A stretch of DNA of 64,000 nt from Pseudobdellovibrionaceae bacterium (GCA_020635055.1 JACKAN010000005.1:1-64000), one strand, 5' to 3'. Positions 8,994 through 16,927 are shown, counted from the first letter of the stretch. The notes: generated by a model not told the origin, from the sequence alone. Program-made: numbers and translations.

Positions 8994-9388
8994 AATCCAC
9001 CTTGGCCATCCTTGTTTTGTTCTAGTCTTATGGCTAAATCTTTGAGTTTCTTAACTTCTTCTTCAGTTAAATTAAATGAGGAAATAAAATAGTTAAATAA
9101 GGGTCCAACAGATCCCCCAAGAGTTTTTTCAACAAACTCAGAAATCTTACTACTTAGAATATCAACTGTTTTTATCTTAGGGGAATATTGGAAAACCCCA
9201 TTGATTTTGCTACGCCCTAGAAAGCCTTTTTTCCTTAGCCTCTCCATAACTGTTAAAACTGATGTTCCTGCTAATTTCTTTTCAAGTTCAAAAAACTGGG
9301 CGACATCCCTGACAGTAATAGGTGAGTGGGTACTCACATACTTTAGAATATCCATTTCTTGCTTACCGAGGCTTGGCATTTGTTTCAT
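8990..9388 (-). CDS. BlaI/MecI/CopY-type transcriptional repressor
   Basis: 132 residues. The winged-helix N-terminus (LGKQEMDILKYV, ITVRDVAQFFE, TSVLTVMERLRKKGFL and wing GRSKINGVFQYSP) fits the BlaI/MecI (Penicillinase_R) family, and the C-terminal helices resemble its dimerisation part. Such repressors usually control a beta-lactam or copper/redox response and are released by cleavage through a BlaR1/M56 peptidase. No M56 gene is next to it; the only downstream frame is a DsbA-like remnant. Start preceded by AGTTAGGAG on the minus strand. Confidence 0.85.
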   Translation of the reverse strand: MKQMPSLGKQEMDILKYVSTHSPITVRDVAQFFELEKKLAGTSVLTVMERLRKKGFLGRSKINGVFQYSPKIKTVDILSSKISEFVEKTLGGSVGPLFNYFISSFNLTEEEVKKLKDLAIRLEQNKDGQGGL

Positions 9389-9594
9389 AAATTTCTCCTA
9401 ACTACGGCTGTAGTCAATATTTTCTTGAGTCTAGTTTTATATTGAGACAAAAGCCCAATGGACCTGATTCTCTTTGCTTGGACCGCATATTGCTTAGTTA
9501 GCTATAGTGTTGTTAATAGCGATTTAAACGGCTTTAAGAAGACTTTGGCCGACGATGTTTTTATTAACCGTGTATTTTTTTTATGGAGTTAAAT

Positions 9595-10707
9595 TTGAAA
9601 ATTAGAGTCCTAATTATTTGTTTATTGCTTGTGGTTATCAATGCATGTTCGAAAAAGGATCATTCAGCAGACAATAGCGAAGATGAAAACTGTAGCTCGG
9701 ATTTTGTACTGGAATACAGTGATATTGTTTTTGAATCAGAAAATACTAAAAGAATTTTAGAGGAATATCATTATACAGAATCGGAAAAAATTCGACAGCT
9801 TTCCGTTATGAAAAGTAATTGTGAAACCTTTAAGTCGAATTACCAAGGTGTTTCATGTAAAGCAGAAGTTGACTATCAAGTACAATGGATAAGCAGTGTT
9901 GATGTGGACCCGACATGCAATGATGTAAAAACATACTTTAATAGTATTATTTCAGATAAACCCATTGTATCAGATACAAACTCAGTATCATCAGACCCAA
10001 ACAGTATCAGAAATTCACGAAATAGATCCACAATGAGATACAGATATGATGATGATGAAAGAGATTCGGAGGTAAGATCCGCTCCTGAGGTAAGATCCGC
10101 TCCTGAGGTAAGATCCGCTCCTGTAGAAAGACCCACTCCTGTAGAAAGACCCACTCCTGTAGAAAGACCCACTCCTGTAGAAAGACCCACTCCTGTAGAA
10201 AGACCCACTCCTGTAGAAAGACCTGCTCCTGTAGAAAGACCTGCTCCTGTAGAAAGACCTGCTCCACCAAAAACCATTGCCCCTATTGTGAAATCTTATA
10301 ATCATTTAAAAGCTATAAAGATTAAAGAGACCACTCGCGATTTTAATTTAGAAGTAGTTAACGAGACAAAGCTAATACTTCTCCTTAATGATGTGAAAAA
10401 ATTTGTAATAAACGGGGAGATATATGATTCTCGCCAAAGAAATCAACAGATGGCTTCCAATGCAACTATGTGTTCTTGGAAGAATCTAAGAAGTAAGGTG
10501 TTTGTGGAGTCTGATTTAAAAAACAAAAAATTGAGTTTAAATATAAGCAATGAAACTAATTTTGGTGAAAATTCTAAAGCACTTACCGTTAGATTAAAAG
10601 AATTTGAAGTTGGATTTGAGTGTGTAAAGTCCAACCAAGATCAAGATTTTACCTGGTACGACGTTCAAAATGTTTTTGATGGAATTTTTAATGTTAAAAA
10701 AATATAA
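9595..10707 (+). CDS. repeat-containing lipoprotein
   Basis: I prefer the TTG at 9595 over the ATG at 9583: ATGGAGTTAAA at 9583 looks like the ribosome-binding site, and the product then begins MKIRVLIICLLLVVINAC, a lipoprotein signal with Cys at residue 18. After about 150 residues comes an 11-fold hexapeptide repeat of the types VRSAPE and VERPTP, encoded by 18-bp units, forming an extended Pro-rich linker; a C-terminal beta-rich domain of about 140 residues with two Cys follows. This is the architecture of an anchored domain on a stalk across the periplasm or outside the outer membrane. The domain itself is not recognised. Confidence 0.75.
   Translation: MKIRVLIICLLLVVINACSKKDHSADNSEDENCSSDFVLEYSDIVFESENTKRILEEYHYTESEKIRQLSVMKSNCETFKSNYQGVSCKAEVDYQVQWISSVDVDPTCNDVKTYFNSIISDKPIVSDTNSVSSDPNSIRNSRNRSTMRYRYDDDERDSEVRSAPEVRSAPEVRSAPVERPTPVERPTPVERPTPVERPTPVERPTPVERPAPVERPAPVERPAPPKTIAPIVKSYNHLKAIKIKETTRDFNLEVVNETKLILLLNDVKKFVINGEIYDSRQRNQQMASNATMCSWKNLRSKVFVESDLKNKKLSLNISNETNFGENSKALTVRLKEFEVGFECVKSNQDQDFTWYDVQNVFDGIFNVKKI
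10069..10266 (+). repeat. 11 x 18-bp tandem coding repeat
   Basis: Three units of GAGGTAAGATCCGCTCCT type, five of GTAGAAAGACCCACTCCT and three of GTAGAAAGACCTGCTCCT (last base pair varies), all in frame with the lipoprotein. Near-identity within each subgroup suggests recent expansion by slippage; unit number is expected to vary between strains without breaking the frame. Confidence 0.95.
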
Positions 10708-10761
10708 AATTAAGATTTAATGTGTCCGGCAAGTGAACTTGAATCGAACTCCTTATAATAC

Positions 10762-11391
10762 CTATTTTTTAATGGAACTACTATCGTCGTCATCAGACTC
10801 TCTATCCCTATCCACTGAGGTTTTATAAGCCGCTACAAAAAACATAATTCGAGGGTCAACTTGATGTGAGTTGCCTTGATAAAGAACCCATTCATCCGTA
10901 AAAAAGTTTATATAGGGGCGGGACAACATGGAAACTTGGCGTTTTGAAGCATCGTAAAAAGTAATATCAGTGCCAAACCATTCTAATTTATTGGACTGAC
11001 CAACTAGTTGATCTTTTCCATTAAAAATTGAATATACTGTTCGAATTTTAAGAAGAGATTTCAAAATGTCTTCTTGTACACTTCCAATAGGACGTTCCAA
11101 ACAATCGTAAATATCAATTTTCACACCAAAAGTGAAAATACGTTGAATGGCCTTTGCAACCAATTCTCCATTTTCATTTCGAAGTTCAAAAGATTTCCAT
11201 TTAAAAATTTTTTGAAGAACTTTCCCTGCAAATTGATCATTTATCAAGATATCAAAATCGCTTCCAATGGTAAAAAGCTTTTGATTAATATTATATACAT
11301 TACTTTTGCGAATAGTTGGGCAGTCGTTGGCCCATACATTTGGTATCATAGTAAATAAAATTAAATTTAAAAGAACTAAGACCTTTTTCAT
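10762..11391 (-). CDS. exported LURP-one-related (tubby-like fold) protein
   Basis: Start at 11391 is supported by GGAGATGGATT before ATG and by the signal peptide MKKVLVLLNLILFTMIPNVWA. The mature domain has the LOR/LURP-one pattern: YNINQKLFTIGSDFDIL, FAGKVLQKIFKWKSFELRNENGELVA, FTFGVKIDIYD and the repeat-like SIFNGKDQLVGQSNKLEWFGTDITFYD. LOR proteins have a 12-stranded beta-barrel around a central helix (the phospholipid scramblase/tubby fold); their bacterial role is mostly unknown. Export is unusual for this fold. An acidic tail (DRESDDDD) ends the protein. Assignment is by motif memory; moderately sure. Confidence 0.65.
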   Translation of the reverse strand: MKKVLVLLNLILFTMIPNVWANDCPTIRKSNVYNINQKLFTIGSDFDILINDQFAGKVLQKIFKWKSFELRNENGELVAKAIQRIFTFGVKIDIYDCLERPIGSVQEDILKSLLKIRTVYSIFNGKDQLVGQSNKLEWFGTDITFYDASKRQVSMLSRPYINFFTDEWVLYQGNSHQVDPRIMFFVAAYKTSVDRDRESDDDDSSSIKK

Positions 11392-11604
11392 AATCCATCT
11401 CCCATTCAATAGACTCTCTTCACAATTGCTTAAATAATAGTCAACAATAAAACCTAGAAGTGAGCTTAAATCTACAAATTAATGCAATTTTTCCATTCGC
11501 AATTAATGTGATATGGAAAAATGTTTCTTTAAGTTTTCACAATTAATTGAACGAATTCAAGCTAGCTTGATGACCCGAACTGTTTTCAATGTTAGGAAAT
11601 TGAA

Positions 11605-12321
11605 ATGGAAAAAATAAAAAAAGAACTTCGTTTTTTAAAAATATACTCAGGTTTAATGACTATAGTTTGTGGCGTACTCTTTATATATGTTTTTGTAGTA
11701 GTTAAAAGTAATAAGTTTGTTGAAATTGATGTTCAAAGAATAAACATAGTTGAAAATGACGGAAAGATAAGAATGGTTATATCCAATAAATCACGTCAGC
11801 ACCCAGGCACTATGGACGGGATCACTTATCACGAACGTAAAGGACAAAGACCACCAGGTATGATGTTTTTTAACGAAAAGGGAGACGAAGTCGGGGGCTT
11901 AGTCTTCGATGGGAATACAGGTAAAGGCCAAGGTGGCTCGTTAACATTCGATAAATTTCGTGGAGATCAAACTATTCAGTTTATTCATGAGGAAGATAAG
12001 AAAGAGAGTTATTTTTCCGGATTAAAAATGAACGACCAAAACATGCCGCTCAATGAGCTAATAAATAAGCAAAAGGAAATCTCACTACTTCCCAGAAAAG
12101 AAGATCAAAAGGCTGCCTTTCAGAAATTACAAGATCAGGGATTGCTTATGACAGAACGTCTTAGGATTGGTAGGGACTATGATAAATCCTCTGTTATAAA
12201 GCTTAAAGATTCAAAAGGAAATGTACGTATTGAATTGAAAGTTGAGGACAGGGGAAATCCAAAACTTAATTTTTTCGACGATCAAGGTAAAGTAACTTTC
12301 AGCCTTCCAAAGGAGAAGTAG
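11605..12321 (+). CDS. membrane-anchored beta-rich protein of unknown function
   Basis: 238 residues with one N-terminal membrane helix (about residues 15-34) and a long extracytoplasmic part in which motifs of the form IVENDGKIRMVI, FFNEKGDEVGGLVFD, LKDSKGNVRIELKV and FFDDQGKVTFSL recur. These repeats suggest short beta-hairpins with 'D-x-x-G-x' turns. AGGAAATTGAA lies before the ATG. No family recognised. Part of its 3' end (12241-12288) reappears at 15890-15937, showing that a second copy once existed nearby. Confidence 0.72.
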   Translation: MEKIKKELRFLKIYSGLMTIVCGVLFIYVFVVVKSNKFVEIDVQRINIVENDGKIRMVISNKSRQHPGTMDGITYHERKGQRPPGMMFFNEKGDEVGGLVFDGNTGKGQGGSLTFDKFRGDQTIQFIHEEDKKESYFSGLKMNDQNMPLNELINKQKEISLLPRKEDQKAAFQKLQDQGLLMTERLRIGRDYDKSSVIKLKDSKGNVRIELKVEDRGNPKLNFFDDQGKVTFSLPKEK

Positions 12322-12665
12322 TTCAAAACAAATTCCCCTCAAGTCGAATTAAGCCAAGTGAATTTTTTAAACATGACAATATTTTACAATTTTCAGAAGA
12401 TTACTTAGAGGTATTTTAAGAGTTTGATAAGAAATTTAATATTGATAGATTTACTCTATTAAGAGTCTAGACATGAAATGTCATTAAAATGAAGAATCTG
12501 ATAATTGAATTATTCAGCGCACTAACAGACCACGCATTTTTTGCGTATAGGAATACAAAGACTTTTGAATCCTGAAGTGACAGATTTTCAAGAGGGTTTA
12601 TCCACTTAAATTCCTAACTTAGATTCTAAGCTCACTAATTTAGCCTAGCTGTATTGTTTAAGTTG
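12322..12665. other. non-coding, probably decayed DNA
   Basis: No frame with codon bias or ribosome-binding site. It starts with a 17-base stretch, TTCAAAACAAATTCCCC, which is also found at the left edge of the IS110 element (22516-22532). The rest looks like degraded accessory DNA. Confidence 0.4.
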
Positions 12666-12818
12666 TTAAAATTTATCGATCAATTGAAGAATTTCCGATT
12701 TAACGTTCTTAATATTTTCTTCTGATATAAGCAAAGGTGTTGTGAAGAATAATTCATCTTCATCTACATTTTCCATATGGCTAAAGGCTTTAATTCTCCA
12801 CTGTATTTGTCGTCCCAT
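12666..12818 (-). pseudogene. possible C-terminal fragment of a TIGR02147-like regulator
   Basis: A 50-codon frame (MGRQIQWRIKAF ... ELFFTTPLLISEENIKNVKSEILQLIDKF). The end, with a 'F.s..l.is.e.l..vK.ei..li..f' pattern, resembles the C-terminus of TIGR02147-family proteins that are common in Bdellovibrio and Fibrobacter, but the match is weak and there is no ribosome-binding site. Most likely a remnant. Confidence 0.3.
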
Positions 12819-12952
12819 CTTTATTTCATCACCTTTATACATGAGCCAACGAATGCCCTCGTCAATACAGCATTGAGTTCATCGCACTTAATCGTGTTTT
12901 TTATTTTCAGGAATCGTTCCGGAAGTAGAATATGGAATATTCTACTTCCCTA

Positions 12953-13258
12953 TCAGTAATGTGGTATAACTGCCAAGATTGTTATCTGACGTGGCTTAGG
13001 GCCATAAGCCCACAGTATTCGATGGGCTTGTGGTGTTTTGTTTTGAACATACGAACTGAAAACTTTAACTTTATAAACGACCTCAAAAGAAGACATGGGA
13101 TGAGAATTCAAGCCGGGATGATGTGGATTTCTTGAAAGCTGACCAAGGCCCTTTTTTAGTTGTTTTTGTAGACCCAATTTAGCTGGGGCTTTCATGATTT
13201 GTTCTATCTGCAACTGGGCTTCTGAAGTCATTCTCAGTTCAAATGAGGTCTGACTCAC
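12953..13258 (-). CDS. RelE/ParE-superfamily toxin
   Basis: 101 residues from a GTG start, 2 nt after the antitoxin-like stop. The pattern LGQLSRNPHHPGLNSH, SYVQNKTPQAHRILWAYGP and ITILAVIPHY is that of a RelE-like group of ribonuclease toxins seen in type II modules. RelE toxins cleave mRNA at the ribosome; the conserved Arg (HRILW) and C-terminal His-Tyr would sit at the active site by analogy. Upstream partner is a swapped-hairpin antitoxin-like protein. Confidence 0.72.
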   Translation of the reverse strand: MSQTSFELRMTSEAQLQIEQIMKAPAKLGLQKQLKKGLGQLSRNPHHPGLNSHPMSSFEVVYKVKVFSSYVQNKTPQAHRILWAYGPKPRQITILAVIPHY

Positions 13259-13260
13259 AG

Positions 13261-13629
13261 TTAGTCAATCCAGCCAGCGGGAACCTTCTTGGTTTGTCCT
13301 TTTTTAAATTTAGAAACTGATTTTTTAAGACTTTCAAGTAGTTCGGCCTCGGCCAAAGAAACAGTTTTTTGAGGCACAAGATGTAATGACCCATCCCGCT
13401 GCGCCTCAATGGCAAAAGACGAAATGCCTTCACGAAGGTCTTTAGGGAGCGTAATGCGTCCTCGTTCATCCAGTTCTACGATTTTTTTAACAGTTTTCTT
13501 TGGAATACCCATATGTGAATAATACCCATTTACCCTATTTAAGTCAAGAGGGTATAAGAAACTTTCTAGATATTCTTCAATATGAGTAGCCCTCATGCGT
13601 TTTGTTTCTTGGTAGTAATCGTAGTTCAA
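13261..13629 (-). CDS. AbrB/MazE-like antitoxin candidate
   Basis: 122 residues. Residues 50-65 read IVELDERGRITLPKDLR, the swapped-hairpin DNA-binding motif of AbrB/MazE/SpoVT proteins, and the C-terminal part (SLAEAELLESLKKSV) would be the toxin-binding tail. The product may start at the ATG at 13512 (MGIPKKTVKK), because residues 1-39 look unlike the family. It is directly upstream of the RelE-like toxin, so the pair forms a type II module with an unusual antitoxin class for RelE. Confidence 0.68.
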   Translation of the reverse strand: MNYDYYQETKRMRATHIEEYLESFLYPLDLNRVNGYYSHMGIPKKTVKKIVELDERGRITLPKDLREGISSFAIEAQRDGSLHLVPQKTVSLAEAELLESLKKSVSKFKKGQTKKVPAGWID

Positions 13630-13813
13630 ATTTGTGAAGCTTTTATCTTCTGGCTAATCGAATAAAATTTGTGTCTTCCAAGTTTATAGAAACGCAAATA
13701 CTTCAGCAGTTTTTCTGAAGACAACTGCAAATCTATAACAACATTAAGCAGTCGAATCCTTTTTGGAATGTCTTCCCGAGGTCACAGTAATGTCTGTGAT
13801 TTTGAACATAGTC
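13630..13813. other. intergenic region, no gene seen
   Basis: No supported ORF; it lies upstream of the leftward toxin-antitoxin pair and likely contains its promoter. Confidence 0.35.
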
Positions 13814-14161
13814 TTAAATACTTCTACCATTATATTCTTGTATTTTAATTTTACTTAAATCAACCCCATCAAGACATCTTAAATTAATTGCCACCATTTT
13901 CGTTCCATCCGGTGTAACTCCATTTCCAAACGAAAGAATACCGCAATTTGTGCAAAAAAAATGATGGATCACTTTTTTGTTGAACATATAATCTTTAAGA
14001 TCGCTTTCTCCAGAAAGAAGCTTGAAGTTTGCTTCTGGAACAAAATCGAGTAAACTTCCACGTTTCATACAAATTGAACAATTACAGGAAATGGCCTTTT
14101 TTATATTCAGCTCTACTTCAAATCTCACTTTGCCACAATGACATCCACCGGTGTGCCTCAT
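13814..14161 (-). CDS. GFA-family (CENP-V/GFA domain) zinc protein
   Basis: 115 residues beginning MRHTGGCHCGKVRFEVE, with CNCSIC at 26-31 and FFCTNCGI near residue 70: the seven-cysteine zinc pattern of the glutathione-dependent formaldehyde-activating (GFA) family. Members bind Zn and were proposed to form S-hydroxymethylglutathione, though most homologues have no tested activity. First of a leftward run of small detoxification-type genes or remnants (GFA, VOC, RibD/DHFR-like, SRPBCC, VOC). Confidence 0.88.
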   Translation of the reverse strand: MRHTGGCHCGKVRFEVELNIKKAISCNCSICMKRGSLLDFVPEANFKLLSGESDLKDYMFNKKVIHHFFCTNCGILSFGNGVTPDGTKMVAINLRCLDGVDLSKIKIQEYNGRSI

Positions 14162-14212
14162 CAGAACTCCTCATTTAATTTATTTTGAAAAAATATCTAA
14201 AAATCTTACCTT

Positions 14213-14311
14213 TCATTTCTTAACCCATGGACTGTAGTCGCCAAAACCCCAAATATGACCTTCGGGATCTCGATCTGATATCTCATGCTTGGTAATATTG
14301 TTGATGACATT
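14213..14311 (-). pseudogene. C-terminal remnant of a VOC/glyoxalase-family gene
   Basis: The minus-strand frame ends HEISDRDPEGHIWGFGDYSPWVKK and stops at 14213. 'DPEGH.W.FG.Y.PW' is the C-terminal signature of VOC (glyoxalase/bleomycin-resistance) proteins. Only about 32 codons remain, so the rest has been deleted. Confidence 0.6.
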
Positions 14312-14320
14312 AAGTCTCCT

Positions 14321-14968
14321 TCAGTTTTGTTTTTCCAAAACGATGTGAACGGCATCATCAGTCAAAACTTTTTGAGCTAATTTAAGTCCCAACTTTGGCA
14401 AATTTACGCCTAAGAGTAGGTTTTCTCCTGAACCAAGAAAGATTGGGGAATAGGCTAAGTGCATTTCATCTATTAGACCAGCCTTCAGAAAATTTTGAAT
14501 TGTGGACACTCCACCAACAATACGAACATCCTTTTCTTTTGCTGCCTCTTTTGCTTTAGCAAGGGCAGACTCAATGCCATCGGTGACAAAGTAAAACGTT
14601 GTACCGCCTTCCATATGTAAAGGCTCCCTTTCATGATGAGTGAGAACAAATACTGGAGCGTGATAAGGGGGATTATCTCCCCACCAACCTTTCCAATCTT
14701 GATTAGCCCAAGATCCTCTATGTGGGCTAAACATATTACGACCCATAATCCATGCGCCGATATTTTGAAAAGACTTTTCAGCAAACTCATTATCAGTGTC
14801 TGTTGTTCCTCCGGAATTGCCAATCATTTTTTGAAAGACTTTTGTTTTGAACATCCACTGATGCAATTCTGTCCCTCTGTCTCCGATTGGATTTTTCAGG
14901 CTCTGATTCAAACCCGCCCCAAATCCGTCTAATGAAACTGTAAATGCTGCGACCTTAACTTTGCCCAT
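14321..14968 (-). CDS. RibD C-terminal/dihydrofolate reductase-like protein
   Basis: Start at 14968 follows GGAGAATTAT. 215 residues with VAAFTVSLDGF at the N-terminus, IMGRNMFSP (the nucleotide-contacting GR motif), PVFVLTHHER and VRIVGGVSTIQNFLKAGLIDEMHLAYSPIFLGSGENLL, which together are the RibD_C domain pattern. Such stand-alone proteins are NADPH-dependent reductases of the DHFR fold with usually unknown substrate. Sits in the run of small detoxification-type genes. Confidence 0.87.
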   Translation of the reverse strand: MGKVKVAAFTVSLDGFGAGLNQSLKNPIGDRGTELHQWMFKTKVFQKMIGNSGGTTDTDNEFAEKSFQNIGAWIMGRNMFSPHRGSWANQDWKGWWGDNPPYHAPVFVLTHHEREPLHMEGGTTFYFVTDGIESALAKAKEAAKEKDVRIVGGVSTIQNFLKAGLIDEMHLAYSPIFLGSGENLLLGVNLPKLGLKLAQKVLTDDAVHIVLEKQN

Positions 14969-15027
14969 ATAATTCTCCAATACTTCTGTTTGCTAGAATC
15001 AGTTACTTTTACCTTAAAAATTTCAGT

Positions 15028-15447
15028 TTATGTGCTCGCTTCAATATATTTCTTAAAATTATTTAATATGGCCTGCCAACCATTCTTCTGCATTTCCACG
15101 GAATTTTCTTTTTCAGCATCAAAAACGGTTTTTATGTTTGTTCCTTTAGCGACTGGTTGAAAATATGTCATCGCTGTTCGGCCATCTTCCATGGTGTAAG
15201 TAAGTTTTTTAAAATCAACAACCTCATCATAAGTGGCTTCAAGATGGAATCCAAAACTTCCATCCTTGGCTTCCATTCTTGCAGAATATTTTCCGCCAAT
15301 TTTCAAATCGTTAGTTGCCTTAGGACAGTGCCAATTTTCGGAGGCAAAATTCCACTTTGTTATATGTTCTGGGTCAGTCCAAAATTTCCAAACCTCTGTA
15401 ATATCTGCCAAAACAACAGTCTCTATTGTTATTTTAGAATAGCTCAT
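15028..15447 (-). CDS. SRPBCC (AHSA1-like) ligand-binding protein
   Basis: Start at 15447 follows GGAGAAAGGTAT. 139 residues with VWKFWTDPEHITKWN, GGKYSARMEAKDGSFGFHLEATYDEV, TYTMEDGRTAMTYF and NGWQAILNNFKKYIE: the helix-grip AHSA1 domain. These proteins bind hydrophobic ligands or act as accessory factors; a specific function cannot be given. The ORF extends 19 codons upstream, but that part has no family match. Confidence 0.85.
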   Translation of the reverse strand: MSYSKITIETVVLADITEVWKFWTDPEHITKWNFASENWHCPKATNDLKIGGKYSARMEAKDGSFGFHLEATYDEVVDFKKLTYTMEDGRTAMTYFQPVAKGTNIKTVFDAEKENSVEMQKNGWQAILNNFKKYIEAST

Positions 15448-15458
15448 ATACCTTTCTC

Positions 15459-15832
15459 CTAACTTTGAGGCATTTTGTTCATGTCCATATAGAGTACATT
15501 CCACCGATGTCCATCAGGATCTACAAACCCACATCCATACGTCCAACCGTCTTTGTGAGCTGGCTCTGTATATAAAGTTCCCCCTGCCTCTGTTACTCTT
15601 TTTACTATATCATCCACTTCTTTTTCAGATGTGGCACCAATAGACATCAAGATTTCAGTTGAAGTGTTCGTATCGGCAACATAGTGATCACAACTTTATT
15701 GGAGCCGACAAACATACTCACCATATGAGGAGCATCGTGCCTGTTATTCATTTCAAAACCAATCCTTTTAAAAAAGGATTTGGCACATTCCAAATCTTTA
15801 GATGGCAGATTGAGCCATAAGGTATTTTCCAA
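15459..15832 (-). pseudogene. VOC-family gene broken by an internal deletion/frameshift
   Basis: The first 55 codons (from ATG 15832) give ENTLWLNLPSKDLECAKSFFKRIGFEM and VGSNKVVITM; the second part, in another frame, gives ADTNTSTEILMSIGATSEKEVDDIV, GWTYGCGFVDPDGHRWNVLY. Together they cover a complete VOC domain except about ten residues expected between VITM and ADT. A short deletion near 15665 therefore changed frame. Very likely non-functional. Confidence 0.8.
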
Positions 15833-15889
15833 ACCGCACTCCTTTGCTTTTTAATTAAATTACATATCAAATAGTATATATAATTAAGA

Positions 15890-15937
15890 GTTGAGGCCAG
15901 GGGAAATCCAAAACTTAATTTTTTCGACGAACAAGCT
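15890..15937 (+). repeat. decayed duplicate of the 3' end of the gene at 11605
   Basis: 48 bp that differ at only about four positions from 12241-12288, coding for the RGNPKLNFFDDQG segment. The copy is cut off on both sides. It marks a former duplication or a recombination joint in this accessory zone. Confidence 0.85.
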
Positions 15938-15944
15938 ACAGATA

Positions 15945-16208
15945 TTTATAGCCTTTCAGAAAGTACTTAAGATCAATCTGCCCAATAAACACTCGTTTGT
16001 TGATGTTTCCGCACCTGAAAAAATGCTTGAAGTTTTTTACAACCCTGAAAATTCAGATAGTGAGTTGAGGTAAATTGCTGCGGGATTTAGTAATTCCGGA
16101 AAATCTCTTCAGGTAGCTCATTGCGAGGACATCTCAGGTACTGAAATTAGAATTATATCGGCGCGAAAAGCTACAAGAAAAGAACGAATGCAATTATTTG
16201 GAGTCTAG
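15945..16208 (+). pseudogene. BrnT-type toxin pseudogene
   Basis: In one frame the DNA gives INLPNKHSFVDV...MLEVFYNPENSDSELR, then TAA (16071-16073), then IAAGFSNSGKSLQVAHCEDISGTEIRIISARKATRKERMQ. This is the BrnT (DUF497) toxin: KHgvsF, the eeR-x-iaiGfS block and IRIISARKATxxER. The stop replaces a residue just after ELR, and the true N-terminus is displaced by the duplicated fragment at 15890. BrnT is an RNase-like toxin paired with BrnA. Non-functional as it stands. Confidence 0.72.
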
Positions 16209-16209
16209 A

Positions 16210-16341
16210 ATAAAAAAAGAATACGATTTTTCAAAAATGAAGAAGGCTCAGCTAAAATATTTGATGAATCTCAAAGAGTCGGTGACCATGAGACTAGATC
16301 CAAATGTTATTATCTACTTTAAGAAATTGGCCAAGTCCTAA
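16210..16341 (+). pseudogene. BrnA-type antitoxin with lost start codon
   Basis: One nucleotide after the BrnT stop begins IKKEYDFSKMKKAQLKYL, closely like the BrnA N-terminus MKKEYDFSK, except that the first codon is ATA. It continues VTMRLDPNVIIYFKKLAKS and stops, shorter than usual BrnA (about 80-90 residues), so its ribbon-helix-helix part is truncated. An internal ATG at 16240 could start a shorter peptide. Remnant of a BrnTA module. Confidence 0.65.
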
Positions 16342-16819
16342 AAATGGAAATAAGAATGGGTAGTCACCCTGTGTGAATTTTTACGAGTACTTCTGCACAT
16401 TTTTGTCTTCTCAACTGAGAATTGCGCGACCTACCACATTATTTAAATGTGCCCGCGTTGATGAGTTATTGAAATCCCCGTATTGGCAACTATAACTAAT
16501 CATTTTTCAGAAAAATAATTATGTTTGTTTCTATGGCAGCAGGGGAACTAATGAGACCTGGACAATTTAATGATTTTTTTCGGAAACCTCGTATTTGGGT
16601 CTAGATTTTTGTTGAATCTGCTATTTAATGACCAAGTTCGGGCCAATTTTCAAGTGGTTCATAGGCACTGTTTGTTCACTCTTAAAAATAAACGGTTTTG
16701 CAAACAGCTCCATTAGACATGTTTAATCTTAAAGGCAAATTTCCCAACATACTATTTTTACTTCCAAAAAATAGTCGGATAATGCGATTGCCCAGGTGTC
16801 CGTACCAGGTTGTTAAAGA
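16342..16819. other. 478 bp without a supportable gene
   Basis: Short frames such as one ending ELMRPGQFNDFFRKPRIWV (stop near 16603) read like protein but have no ribosome-binding site and no neighbours; I regard the stretch as decayed coding DNA. Confidence 0.4.
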
Positions 16820-16927
16820 TTACTTACCTTTTTTAGCTAATTTTTCTTTTTTCTTAATTTGCTTTTCTTTTATTGTTAACTTTGTTTTGCCCTTTGATTC
16901 TTTACTTTGTTTGTCGCCTTTGCCCAT
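16820..16927 (-). CDS. 35-residue Lys-rich peptide starting MGKGDK
   Basis: A 35-codon gene with a strong ribosome-binding site (AAGGAG, 8 nt before ATG). The product begins MGKGDKQSKESKGK and is almost only Lys, Glu and small residues. The MGKGDK start is shared with the small ribosomal protein Thx (bTHX) family, but the rest, LTIKEKQIKKKEKLAKKGK, is not Thx-like and looks helical. Very basic, so RNA or DNA binding is possible. No known function assigned. Confidence 0.55.
   Translation of the reverse strand: MGKGDKQSKESKGKTKLTIKEKQIKKKEKLAKKGK

Noticed and set aside
10069..10266. CRISPR-like repeat array
   Set aside because: No spacers; units are contiguous, 18 bp and coding.
9876..10305. 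Long repeat-coded ORFs on the minus strand opposite the lipoprotein
   Set aside because: Mirror frames of an 18-bp in-frame tandem repeat; no ribosome-binding site.
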